Source: Mucilaginibacter sp. OK098
GTDB lineage: Bacteria > Bacteroidota > Bacteroidia > Sphingobacteriales > Sphingobacteriaceae
Assembly: GCF_900142915.1 (NCBI RefSeq)
Contig: NZ_FRCM01000004.1
Span: 657,649-721,648 of the forward strand
Direction of reading: 5' to 3'
Length of the DNA stretch: 64,000 bases
The notes beneath the pieces are model-generated. The model saw only the letters and a list, made by a program, of their open reading frames with translations, was not told the DNA's origin and did not search any database. The position numbers were made by a program, and so were the translations under genes. Shown here piece by piece: positions 41,511 to 50,021 of the stretch; the stretch's first letter is position 1, and every line of letters starts with the position of its first letter.

Positions 41511-42569
41511 CTACGAAAGCTTCACCCTCGGATCAACCCAAACATAAACCATATCAACCACAATATTTATCACCACAAAAATAAAGGCAATAAATAATAT
41601 AGAGCCCATCACCACAGGGAAATCCGACATTTCAAGGGCATCAACTGTGGTTTTGCCGAGGCCATTATAGCCAAACACATATTCTACAAAGAAAGAGCCT
41701 GCCAGCAACGACGCAAACCAGTTGGCTATTGCTGTAATAACCGGGTTTAGGGCGTTTTTTAAGGCATGGCGATATATTATGGCATTATTGCTTAATCCCT
41801 TTGCTTTTGCGGTACGGATGTAGTCCTGCCCCAAAACATCAAGCATAGCATTGCGGGTAAGCTGCACAATAATAGCCAGCGGGCGCAGGCCCAGGGTAAC
41901 CATAGGCAATATCAAATTTTTCCAGGTAATTACTTCACCCTTAAACGGATCATAGCTGTATAAACTGCCCGACATATTCAAGCCGGTATACTTGCTCAGC
42001 TCAAAGCCAAATACCCAGGCGATGATGATCCCCGCAAAGAACGAAGGAGCGGAAACGCCTAATGTTGAAAAGCCAATGGCCAGCTTATCAATCCAGGTAT
42101 TTTGATTTACAGCGCTTATCACCCCTAAAAAAACACCGATGATGATAGCGAAGATCATAGCGGTTGTAGCCAGCACCAGTGTGTTAGGAATCACCTCCAG
42201 CAGCAATACGGCAACTTCTTTATGCGTTTGATAGGAACGGCGCAGATATGGCCATTTTAGGGCGACTACCTTATCACCCGATACACTAAACAGTTTTGCA
42301 TAATGATACCGCCGCTGCTCTTCTTTATTATTCAAATGAATGCCTATTGGCGAAAGATCATTCAAGTAATAAGCAAACTGCATAGGCACAGGCTTATCCA
42401 GCCCAAACTCCTTGCGGATGGCTTGTAATGATTGTACGTCGGCGCGCTGGCCTTGGGTCATCCGGGCGGGGTCTACAGGTAAAATATTGAACAGGAAAAA
42501 CACTACCACCACAATGCCGAGCATTACAGCAAGTCCGTAAAATAGTTTTCGGATGAGGTAGCTGATCAT
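41511..42569 (-). CDS. ABC transporter permease, DppB/OppB type
   Basis: A 352-residue inner-membrane permease of peptide/nickel-type importers. An N-terminal DppB segment (MISYLIRKLFYGLAVMLGI) is followed by a long periplasmic loop of ~110 residues (longer than in DppB) and five more helices. The EAA loop reads DYIRTAKAKGLSNNAIIYRH. Substrate unknown. The partner DppC-type permease, ATPases and binding protein are not in this window, so this gene is separated from its system or works with distant subunits. It starts five nt after the DoxX gene, so the two are cotranscribed. Confidence 0.9.
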   Translation of the reverse strand: MISYLIRKLFYGLAVMLGIVVVVFFLFNILPVDPARMTQGQRADVQSLQAIRKEFGLDKPVPMQFAYYLNDLSPIGIHLNNKEEQRRYHYAKLFSVSGDKVVALKWPYLRRSYQTHKEVAVLLLEVIPNTLVLATTAMIFAIIIGVFLGVISAVNQNTWIDKLAIGFSTLGVSAPSFFAGIIIAWVFGFELSKYTGLNMSGSLYSYDPFKGEVITWKNLILPMVTLGLRPLAIIVQLTRNAMLDVLGQDYIRTAKAKGLSNNAIIYRHALKNALNPVITAIANWFASLLAGSFFVEYVFGYNGLGKTTVDALEMSDFPVVMGSILFIAFIFVVINIVVDMVYVWVDPRVKLS

Positions 42570-42574
42570 CTGTT

Positions 42575-43738
42575 TTATTCCTGAAAATATTTTTTCACCA
42601 GGTCGTCATATTTTGGCATTGAATGGTAATGCCATTTGTTTACAACCGTTCCGTTCTTCAGTAACAGGATCCCTGGGTTAGCACGTACCATGGTTTTTAA
42701 CGGCACCCCATCGGCATAAAAGATCTCGAACATTAAATGGTGTTGCTTGCTATAGGCCTCGGTAAACTGGTGCGAGTTTGAGGTAAGCATTACCGTGCGG
42801 GTGTTAAAGTTTTGCGCAAGATTTACCGCCATCGCATTTAAGCGGCCAATGGCTTCATCATCAGTTTTATTCAAGTCGTAAGCTACAATAACCAGGTTGT
42901 TATAGGGGTTTGATAACAGCTCTTTGGTGTAATCATTTCCCTGCGCATCCTGGATGGCAAGATCACGGATCTTGGGCGTAAAACCCTTTTTCACCAATTT
43001 ACTTTCCGGCTGACCAACAACCTCCCAGTTATTGTCTTTCCAAATATTGGTTTTCAAATAATCAGTATTGGTCATTACCTTTTTTTCGCCCGTCTTTTTA
43101 TTTTTCAGGTTATAGGTAAGCTCATACTCATCGGGTTTTGCACCCGGTGGGGTTACCATTTCAGCAGGAATGTTTGCGCCAATTTTATAGGGCAGAAAAT
43201 CAATTACCGGCGAAAAGTTATAAGTATACAAACCAAAGCCTATTGATATTACTGTAATTGCTATTAATAAGTTATCGCCTGTTTTAGGGGTAAATAAAGG
43301 CTGGATATTTTTCCGATTACTAAACAGTACGATTATCAATAACAATAAAACCAAATCTTTACTAAATGATTGCCACGGGGTTAAGGGGATAGCATCGCCA
43401 AAGCAGCCGCAAGTTTGCACTACCTCGAAGTAAGCCGAATAAAAGGTTAAAAAGGCAAAGAAAATGATCAGCAGCAGCAAGCCCCAGGCAACGGATTTGG
43501 CGCGTACGCCAATCAGCAACGCAAAACCTAAAATAATTTCGAGCGAGCACAGGATTATTGACAAGCTAAGCGTCAGGCTGTTTAAAAAAGTGATATGGAA
43601 AACCTCGAAATATTCTTCCAGCTTGTAAGAAAAGCCAAGCGGGTCATTAATTTTTATTAGTCCCGAAAATATAAAAAGCAGGCCAACCAGGATGCGGGCT
43701 ACCCATACTAATGGTGATGTAGATTTGTTGTCTTTCAT
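42575..43738 (-). CDS. DoxX-like membrane protein of the BT_3928 type
   Basis: A 387-residue inner-membrane protein. The first half is a DoxX/MauE-like four-helix unit (RILVGLLFIFSGLIKINDP), with CGCFGDAIPL as the typical cysteine-containing connection. The second half is a soluble domain with thioredoxin-like topology (VIVAYDLNKTDDEAIGRLNA, PGILLLKNGTVVNKWHYHS), without a CxxC pair. Annotated as BT_3928 family in other Bacteroidota. Its role, probably in redox or envelope homeostasis, is not established. It overlaps functionally with the downstream permease only by operon position. Confidence 0.86.
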   Translation of the reverse strand: MKDNKSTSPLVWVARILVGLLFIFSGLIKINDPLGFSYKLEEYFEVFHITFLNSLTLSLSIILCSLEIILGFALLIGVRAKSVAWGLLLLIIFFAFLTFYSAYFEVVQTCGCFGDAIPLTPWQSFSKDLVLLLLIIVLFSNRKNIQPLFTPKTGDNLLIAITVISIGFGLYTYNFSPVIDFLPYKIGANIPAEMVTPPGAKPDEYELTYNLKNKKTGEKKVMTNTDYLKTNIWKDNNWEVVGQPESKLVKKGFTPKIRDLAIQDAQGNDYTKELLSNPYNNLVIVAYDLNKTDDEAIGRLNAMAVNLAQNFNTRTVMLTSNSHQFTEAYSKQHHLMFEIFYADGVPLKTMVRANPGILLLKNGTVVNKWHYHSMPKYDDLVKKYFQE

Positions 43739-43827
43739 TTGTTATAAATGTTGTAAAAGTTGTAGTTGTTGAAAAGGTTAACCAATTTTAACCCTTCATA
43801 ACTTTTACAACGTTTTCAACTTTTGGA

Positions 43828-44679
43828 ATGGCTAAAGATACATTTTTTCATAAAAAGGTAACGGTAAATGCAGGGGGTAAACTTATTGATTTAAGCAAGC
43901 CAAAAGTAATGGGGATTATTAACCTTACTCCCGATTCTTTTTACGCCGGGAGCCGGAGACCGGGGACTGACGCGGCCCTGCTGCAAGCTGAAAAAATGCT
44001 GACCGAGGGCGCCGACTTTTTGGATCTTGGCGCTTATTCCTCACGCCCGGGAGCTGATGATATTTCTGTACAGGAAGAAACCGACCGCCTGCTGCCCGTT
44101 GTTGAAGCCATTGTAAACCGGTATCCGGATGCTGTTTTATCGATAGATACCTTTCGCGCACAGGTTGCCGAGGCTGCCGTTGAAGCCGGAGCGCACATTA
44201 TAAACGATATCAGCGGTGGGCAACTGGATGCGGATATGTTTGCAACGGTGGCTCGTTTACAGGTACCCTATATTTTGATGCACATGAAAGGCAACCCTAA
44301 AACCATGAACCAACTGGCTGTTTATGACGATGTATTTGCCGAGGTGTATGATTATTTTGCTGAGAAATACTATCAGTTAAAACAACTTGGGGTGCACGAT
44401 GTAATTATTGACCCGGGGTTTGGCTTTGCAAAAAAGCCGGAGCACGGCTATGCGTTGATGAAACGGTTACAGGATTTTAACATGCTTGGTTTACCCGTAT
44501 TGGTTGGCATCTCCCGCAAAAAAATGATCTATAGTGAACTGGGGATTGATGCATCCGATGCTTTAAATGGCACAACTGCATTAAACACCATTTCTTTAAC
44601 AAAAGGCGCAAATATATTACGGGTTCATGATGTTAAGGAAGCAGTTGAGGCGGTGAAGATTTTGGAGATGTGCCAATAA
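43828..44679 (+). CDS. folP: dihydropteroate synthase
   Basis: A 283-residue TIM-barrel enzyme joining p-aminobenzoate to dihydropterin pyrophosphate in folate synthesis; the sulfonamide target. Motifs: GIINLTPDSFY, the GADFLDLGAYSSRPGADD substrate loop, SIDTFRAQVA, INDISGGQLD, DPGFGFAKKPEHGY and LVGISRKKMI. Divergent from the DoxX gene across a ~90-nt spacer of TTGTAAAAGTTGTAG words. The variable segment after DSFYAG (SRRPGTDAA) is encoded by GAGCCGGAGACCGGGGACTG, reminiscent of a spacer word array (weak). Confidence 0.96.
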   Translation: MAKDTFFHKKVTVNAGGKLIDLSKPKVMGIINLTPDSFYAGSRRPGTDAALLQAEKMLTEGADFLDLGAYSSRPGADDISVQEETDRLLPVVEAIVNRYPDAVLSIDTFRAQVAEAAVEAGAHIINDISGGQLDADMFATVARLQVPYILMHMKGNPKTMNQLAVYDDVFAEVYDYFAEKYYQLKQLGVHDVIIDPGFGFAKKPEHGYALMKRLQDFNMLGLPVLVGISRKKMIYSELGIDASDALNGTTALNTISLTKGANILRVHDVKEAVEAVKILEMCQ

Positions 44680-44688
44680 ACTATAAAG

Positions 44689-45180
44689 ATGGAGATCCTC
44701 ATAGCTACTATAATCGATATTGAAGAACTTACCAAAGTAGAGATTGAAAGCAAGCTGGAATCATTTGATAATAATGAAACAGTTGCTATTGATTACGATA
44801 CCCGCCTTTACCGGTGGAACACTTATTTTAACAGGCAATCTCCTGCAAGTGCAAAACCTGAAAGAATAGTGTTTAAAGCTGTAATTGATGATGATATAAT
44901 TGGCTACATAGCCGGTCATCTTACCAGCAGGTATGAAAAAGATGCCGAGATCGAGTCGTTTTATGTACTTAAACAGCAACAGCGTAAAGGAACCGGAAGC
45001 AAATTGCTCGAAAGTTTTTCAAACTGGCTTATTACTCAAAATGCCAAAAGCGTTTGCGTCGGCATTGCGGCTGATAACCCCTACCAGCAGTTTTATCTAA
45101 AACATGGCGGCCAGTATTTGAATCAGCACTGGATCTGTTGGGATGACGTTAATGCCCTGCGCAATAAAATTTCAGTGTGA
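44689..45180 (+). CDS. GNAT family N-acetyltransferase
   Basis: A 163-residue GNAT-fold acetyltransferase. The acetyl-CoA-binding segment is VLKQQQRKGTGSKLLESFSNW, preceded by the IGYIAGHLTSRYEKDAEIESFYV strands and followed by VGIAADNPYQQFYLKHGG. Substrate unknown. Starts nine nt after folP, so it is probably cotranscribed with it. Cytosolic. Confidence 0.9.
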   Translation: MEILIATIIDIEELTKVEIESKLESFDNNETVAIDYDTRLYRWNTYFNRQSPASAKPERIVFKAVIDDDIIGYIAGHLTSRYEKDAEIESFYVLKQQQRKGTGSKLLESFSNWLITQNAKSVCVGIAADNPYQQFYLKHGGQYLNQHWICWDDVNALRNKISV

Positions 45181-45186
45181 ATTCCA

Positions 45187-46128
45187 TTACTTTTTCCTTA
45201 TATAAGTAAAATCATAAGATGGCGTAAAGGTTTTGCCGTCATCGGTTGATGTTTCGAAGTATTGCCGCACGGTATCTTTATCAATATTATAAAACCTGAA
45301 ATTACCTTTTACTTTATCCCCCTTGGGGTTTGTAGATTCAGAGGTAAAACTCATGGCGCCGTTTTTATATTCGCCGTTATAAAAGCGTTGCCTGTCTGCA
45401 GGACCTCCTGATCCCAGCCAATCCTGTTCCCATTTGCCTGCGGTTGGGTCATAATAATTAAAGCTTTTACCGGAGTTTGAGCCTGTGGAGGTCCAGTTTT
45501 CTAATATGGCACAACTGCCGGCTATGCTTTGTACGCTGCTATAGCCAACCTGGTAGTTGGTGCCGGTTTTGTAAACAGTCCACTCTCCAATCCAAAAATC
45601 AAAGTCGTGTGTACGTGGTTCGGCAGTGCAGGGGTACACCGCTTCATAAACCCGTTTTTTAATATCGTTATAGTTTGCTGCGAGCCTTACGTTCTTAAAA
45701 TCGGCAACAGTATCAATATCAGGCAGTAAATTATACCCGGTAGCTGCAGCTTGAACAAGCCGGTCGGCGGCATCGGCAGTTTTATTTTGGAGCGAATAAA
45801 TGCGGGCCATTCGGATCGAAGCAGAACCCCTTACAGGTGGTGAAGGCTTATTGGCAAGTACTGTTTGGTAGTTTTTTAATGCCTCGTTATACAAACCAAG
45901 GTTTTGGTTACAATAGCCCAGGCGGTTCCAGCCAATGCAGTTCGCTGAAGTATCTTTCAGATAACTTTCATACAGTGGCTTTGCAGCCTTCCAGTTTTTT
46001 AAGGCGAATAATGAATCTGCCGTTTGCAGCATACCAGCCGCTTTGTTTTGTGCATTGCTGTTTGAACAAATAAAAAGCAGCAAGAAGCAAAGGAAGATGA
46101 GGGCAGAAAATCTATGTGGTTTTTTCAT
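45187..46128 (-). CDS. secreted TPR protein with DUF1579-like C-terminal domain
   Basis: A 313-residue exported protein. Signal peptide 1-~27 (ending NAQ). Two to three TPR units (~35-130; AADRLVQAA, LYNEALKNYQTVLANKP) are followed by a beta-barrel domain (~175-313) beginning HDFDFWIGEWTVY, as in DUF1579-like proteins, and ending SYDFTYIRKK. Function unknown. Tail to tail with the GNAT gene (6 nt between stops). Confidence 0.82.
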   Translation of the reverse strand: MKKPHRFSALIFLCFLLLFICSNSNAQNKAAGMLQTADSLFALKNWKAAKPLYESYLKDTSANCIGWNRLGYCNQNLGLYNEALKNYQTVLANKPSPPVRGSASIRMARIYSLQNKTADAADRLVQAAATGYNLLPDIDTVADFKNVRLAANYNDIKKRVYEAVYPCTAEPRTHDFDFWIGEWTVYKTGTNYQVGYSSVQSIAGSCAILENWTSTGSNSGKSFNYYDPTAGKWEQDWLGSGGPADRQRFYNGEYKNGAMSFTSESTNPKGDKVKGNFRFYNIDKDTVRQYFETSTDDGKTFTPSYDFTYIRKK

Positions 46129-46223
46129 TGTGCCGGCAGGGGATTGGGTTCAATCAAATATAGCCGGCACAATGCTTTTATTTATCACCCTAAAAGGGGC
46201 ATTTTCGGGGTGCCGGTAACCGG

Positions 46224-46628
46224 CTATTTTTTTTGCCTTACATAAAGTGAAGTTACCCCATCCGGATAAGTATTTCCAATGGTCAGCGAGTCTGCTTTAA
46301 GTACTATGAAATTCGGGTCCCCATTTCCGTTAAAATACATGGCATCATATTTTACTCCGCCCCAATCAACGCCCTTTTTAACTACTTTAAAGCTGCCCTG
46401 GTTATCTTGTTTAAAATCGGTAAATCTTTTAAAGGTGCTGTCCGCATTTAGCTGGATCAGCTTACCGTTACCGGCGGGAAAGTCCTTTGAAACCCCTGCA
46501 ATAGTTCCCGAATAATGCCTTAGCTCCCAGGTGCCAACCAAACCCGATTCGCCCGATGGCCCAAGGTCACCTTTTTTACAGCCGGCAATAGCTGCCGAAA
46601 CACAAATGATAAATAAAAATACTTTCAT
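46224..46628 (-). CDS. small hypothetical lipoprotein
   Basis: A 134-residue lipoprotein (lipobox Cys17, AAIAGC). The mature part looks like a lipocalin-like/META-type beta-barrel: SGLVGTWELRHYSG near the N-terminus, then FKRFTDFKQDNQGSF and a terminal VTSLYVRQKK strand. Such proteins are frequent in Bacteroidota, with no known function. Confidence 0.8.
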   Translation of the reverse strand: MKVFLFIICVSAAIAGCKKGDLGPSGESGLVGTWELRHYSGTIAGVSKDFPAGNGKLIQLNADSTFKRFTDFKQDNQGSFKVVKKGVDWGGVKYDAMYFNGNGDPNFIVLKADSLTIGNTYPDGVTSLYVRQKK

Positions 46629-46782
46629 AACGGTTTATTTACAGCCAATACGGGGAGATAACAAACAACGCTACAGGAAGTTATAAATATTACAATCAAA
46701 ACCATCACATTTTAAATGATTTGGATACGGGATAAAAAATGATTTTATTTACGGGAAGCAACAGATATTATACACAAACATT

Positions 46783-47262
46783 ATGAAAAAGAAAAATCCA
46801 ATCATTTCCGCTTGCTTTTTTGGGGCTTTTGTAGCGATGCTTTTTATAATTAAATATGGTTTATTAATTGGGTTAACGGCTATGATTGCTGCAGGATTAC
46901 TTTTTTGGGCCGGCATCTACTTTTTTGTAAACTCCAAAGTTGTAAAAGAACAAACGCAAATTGATGGGGATGATTCAATAATACTTGCAGGCCCGGCAAA
47001 TCATTTTTTAAATAACGAAGGCGTTGGCGGTAAACTGTATTTGCTTAATGATAAAATTCATTTTAAGTCTCACAGATTTAATGCTCAAAATCATGAATTT
47101 AAAATTGATTTAAACATGATTAAGGAAGTAAAGCTTTATAATGTATTGGGTATTATCCCTAATGGCATGGAGATACAAACCACAACCGGTAGCACAGAAA
47201 AATTTGTTGTTAACAACAGGGATAAGTGGAAAATGGCTATTGCGAGGATAAAGGGAGAGTAG
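46783..47262 (+). CDS. membrane-anchored GRAM/PH-like domain protein
   Basis: A 159-residue protein with two N-terminal hydrophobic helices (around 8-24 and 28-50), then a GRAM/PH-like beta-domain (~60-155). The domain contains ANHFLNNEGVGGKLYLLNDKI, IHFKSHRFNAQNHEFKI and VNNRDKWKMAIARI, the pattern of GRAM domains. Role unknown, possibly membrane-lipid or protein sensing at the inner membrane (inference). Confidence 0.78.
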   Translation: MKKKNPIISACFFGAFVAMLFIIKYGLLIGLTAMIAAGLLFWAGIYFFVNSKVVKEQTQIDGDDSIILAGPANHFLNNEGVGGKLYLLNDKIHFKSHRFNAQNHEFKIDLNMIKEVKLYNVLGIIPNGMEIQTTTGSTEKFVVNNRDKWKMAIARIKGE

Positions 47263-47284
47263 AAATAGATTCGACAATTATATA

Positions 47285-47375
47285 AATATAAGGGGGCTCC
47301 TGTGGAGCCCGCGGATAGAGCTTAGGTTTTCTATAAACAGGATACTCCTAACGGAGTGAATATAAACCATCGCAA
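47285..47375. repeat. palindromic repeat, GGGGCTCCTGTGGAGCCC family
   Basis: GGGGGCTCCTGTGGAGCCCG, followed after 40 nt by ATACTCCTAACGGAGTGAAT, both hairpins. Only one copy in this window. The rest of the spacer holds CAACAACGTCAACAATTGCA words. Confidence 0.75.
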
Positions 47376-47456
47376 ATAAACAATGTATTTTTAATGCGTA
47401 CGCACCGATAAAACCTTTACAACAACGTCAACAATTGCAACCTCTTCAACCAATCC

Positions 47457-48977
47457 CTATCCCACCAACTCCATCACCTTCAAGATCTCATCGATATATT
47501 CCCGGTTGTTGGCCAGGCGCGGTACTTTATGCTGACCGCCTAATTTGCCTTTTTCCTTCATCCAGTTAAAGAAGGTTCCTTTGGGGGCTTTGCGCACGAA
47601 TGGGCGGCGCAGGGCGAGGTCCTTGAAACGCTTGGCATCGTAATCAGAATTTATGCGGCGCAGGGTTTCATCAAGCAGGTCAACAAAGCGGTCAAACTCA
47701 GCGGGTTTTTTCTCGAACTCTATTATCCACTCGTGGGCGCCGCACTCATCGCCATTAAAATATATGGGCGCTGCGGTATAGTCGCGGATAATGGCGCCGG
47801 TTTGCTGACAAGCTTCTTCCAGCGCGCGTTCGGCATTATCTATTATCAATTCTTCGCCAAAGGCATTTATAAAATGTTTGGTACGCCCGGTGATCTGGAT
47901 GCGGAACGGCGAAAGCGAAGTAAATTTTATAGTATCACCTATCATATACCGCCAAAGGCCTGCATTGGTGCTGATGATGAGCGCATAATTTTTATCCAGT
48001 ACAACTTCATCCAATGTGAGTGTTTCCGGGTTTTCATCATGCAGGTGCTCTAATGGTAAAAACTCGTAAAAGATACCATAGTCAAGCATCAGCAGCATTT
48101 CGCCGGGTTCGCGGGTATCCTGGATGCCAAAGAAGCCTTCAGATGCGTTGTAGTTCTCCAGGTAGTACATGTCATCCTTGGGGATCAGCTTTTTAAACTG
48201 CTCGCGGTAAGGCGCAAAATTTACTGCTCCATGAAAATAAAGCTCCAGGTTGGGCCACACTTCCAGCAGGTTCTTTTTACCGGTTATCTCCAATATCCGC
48301 TTAAATAAAAGAATATTCCAGGTAGGCACACCGCTCAGGCTGGTTACGTTTACATCCTTGGTGGCATAGGCCATTTTCTCTATCTTTTCTTCAAAATTCT
48401 CCAGCAGGGCAATGTCCATATGCGGGGTACGGTGCAATTCGGCCCACAGGGGTAGATTTTTCATCAGCACCGCCGAAAGATCGCCAAAGGAAGTATCGGC
48501 GCTTAACTGGCTCACCTGGTAGCTGCCGCCAAGCGTAAGGATTTTACCAGTAAACATCCGGGCATTAGGGTTGTTATTAAAGTAAATGGTTAGCAGGTCT
48601 TTACCGCCTTTAAAGTGGCACTCTTCCAGCGATTCTTCGCTTACAGGGATAAACTTACTTCGGTCGCTTGTAGTGCCGGATGATTTAGCAAACCAGCGGA
48701 TCTCTGAAGGCCAGAGCACATTTTGCTCGCCCTTTAACATCCGCTCAATGTATGGCTTTAGCGTATCGTAGGTTTGAATGGGTACCCGTTCTTTAAACTG
48801 GGCCAGGTGGATGATGCTTTTATAATCATACTTGCGCCCCCATTCGGTATTCTCGGCCCCTGAGATCAATTGCTCAAACCACTCCTCCTGTACTTCATTC
48901 GGGTATTTCATAAAAAGCTCGATCTGGTGGATCCGCTTTTTCATGAACCAGGTAAAAACAGAGTTAAAAATGGTCAT
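47457..48977 (-). CDS. GH3-like acyl-adenylating enzyme
   Basis: A 506-residue member of the GH3 auxin-responsive-promoter family; plant GH3 enzymes link amino acids to jasmonate or auxin through acyl-adenylates. The ATP loop is FAKSSGTTSDRSKFIPV. Further family segments are YNASEGFFGIQD, YMIGDTIKFTSLSPFRIQITG and KHFINAFGEELIIDNAE. Bacterial homologues are common in Bacteroidota, with unknown substrates. No carrier protein or peptide-synthesis gene is adjacent, so no pathway can be assigned. Cytosolic. Confidence 0.88.
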   Translation of the reverse strand: MTIFNSVFTWFMKKRIHQIELFMKYPNEVQEEWFEQLISGAENTEWGRKYDYKSIIHLAQFKERVPIQTYDTLKPYIERMLKGEQNVLWPSEIRWFAKSSGTTSDRSKFIPVSEESLEECHFKGGKDLLTIYFNNNPNARMFTGKILTLGGSYQVSQLSADTSFGDLSAVLMKNLPLWAELHRTPHMDIALLENFEEKIEKMAYATKDVNVTSLSGVPTWNILLFKRILEITGKKNLLEVWPNLELYFHGAVNFAPYREQFKKLIPKDDMYYLENYNASEGFFGIQDTREPGEMLLMLDYGIFYEFLPLEHLHDENPETLTLDEVVLDKNYALIISTNAGLWRYMIGDTIKFTSLSPFRIQITGRTKHFINAFGEELIIDNAERALEEACQQTGAIIRDYTAAPIYFNGDECGAHEWIIEFEKKPAEFDRFVDLLDETLRRINSDYDAKRFKDLALRRPFVRKAPKGTFFNWMKEKGKLGGQHKVPRLANNREYIDEILKVMELVG

Positions 48978-49088
48978 GTTTGGTGAGTGGTGAATTGAGA
49001 GTGGTGAATGGTTAATGAAATATCTATATGGTATTATCTATTCAATATTATAAGATTTCAACTATTGAAGTTCCCTACTCACCATTCC

Positions 49089-49853
49089 CTACTCACTACT
49101 CACCTTATTCACATCAAAATTGAATACTTTTCTTTTCAATACAAAATTTGCACCCAGGTAAACCTTGCGCACCATCTCGTTAGCTGCCAGTACTTCGGGC
49201 ACACCTGATTCTAATAGCTTACCCTCAAAAAGCAGGTAGGCCCTATCGGTAATGGAAAGTGTTTCCTGCACATTGTGGTCGGTTATCAGGATGCCGATAT
49301 TGCGGGTTTTTAATTTAGCCACCATTGCCTGGATCTCTTCTACCGCAATAGGGTCAACGCCTGCAAAAGGTTCATCAAGCAAAATAAAATTGGGCTCGGC
49401 AGCCAGTGCCCGGGCAATTTCCGTACGCCTGCGCTCGCCGCCTGATAGCAGGTCGCCACGGTTTCTGCGCACTTTATGCAGGCTAAACTCATCTATCAGT
49501 TCTTCCAGCTTATCTTTTTGGCGATCTTTGGGCATGGTGCCCATTTCTAAAACGGCCTTTATATTATCCTCGACAGAAAGCTTTCTGAATATAGATGCCT
49601 CCTGGGCAAGGTAACCTATGCCTTTTTGCGCACGACGGTACATTGGGTCGCCGGTTATATCTTCATCATCTAAAAAGATCCTGCCCTCATTAGGTTTTAT
49701 CAAGCCTACGATCATGTAAAACGATGTAGTTTTACCGGCGCCGTTAGGCCCCAGCAAGCCTACAATTTCGCCCTGTGAAACGTTAAAGCTCACATCATTT
49801 ACAACAGTTCGCTGCTTGTATTTTTTTAATATATTTTCTGCTCTTAGATTCAT
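49089..49853 (-). CDS. lptB: LPS export ABC transporter ATPase LptB
   Basis: A 254-residue ATPase driving lipopolysaccharide transport to the outer membrane with LptFG/C/A. Walker A GLLGPNGAGKTTSF, signature LLSGGERRRTEIARALA, Walker B FILLDEPFAGVDP and the LptB-typical ITDHNVQETLSITDRAYLL are all present. The usual neighbours lptA/lptC/rpoN are not next to it; it stands alone between GH3-like and recJ genes, both on the same strand but separated by spacers with word arrays. Confidence 0.96.
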   Translation of the reverse strand: MNLRAENILKKYKQRTVVNDVSFNVSQGEIVGLLGPNGAGKTTSFYMIVGLIKPNEGRIFLDDEDITGDPMYRRAQKGIGYLAQEASIFRKLSVEDNIKAVLEMGTMPKDRQKDKLEELIDEFSLHKVRRNRGDLLSGGERRRTEIARALAAEPNFILLDEPFAGVDPIAVEEIQAMVAKLKTRNIGILITDHNVQETLSITDRAYLLFEGKLLESGVPEVLAANEMVRKVYLGANFVLKRKVFNFDVNKVSSE

Positions 49854-50021
49854 TATCGCTGATTATAGCTGATTTTTATGATTACACTGATGTTTTTGAA
49901 CCATGATTGTTTTTGAACCATGATTTACTTGATTAAAGGATTACATGATCTTTTCAGGCGGATATTAAACTTCTATTTTCCCTCACTATGGACTATCGAC
50001 CATTGTCTATGGACTTTTTTA

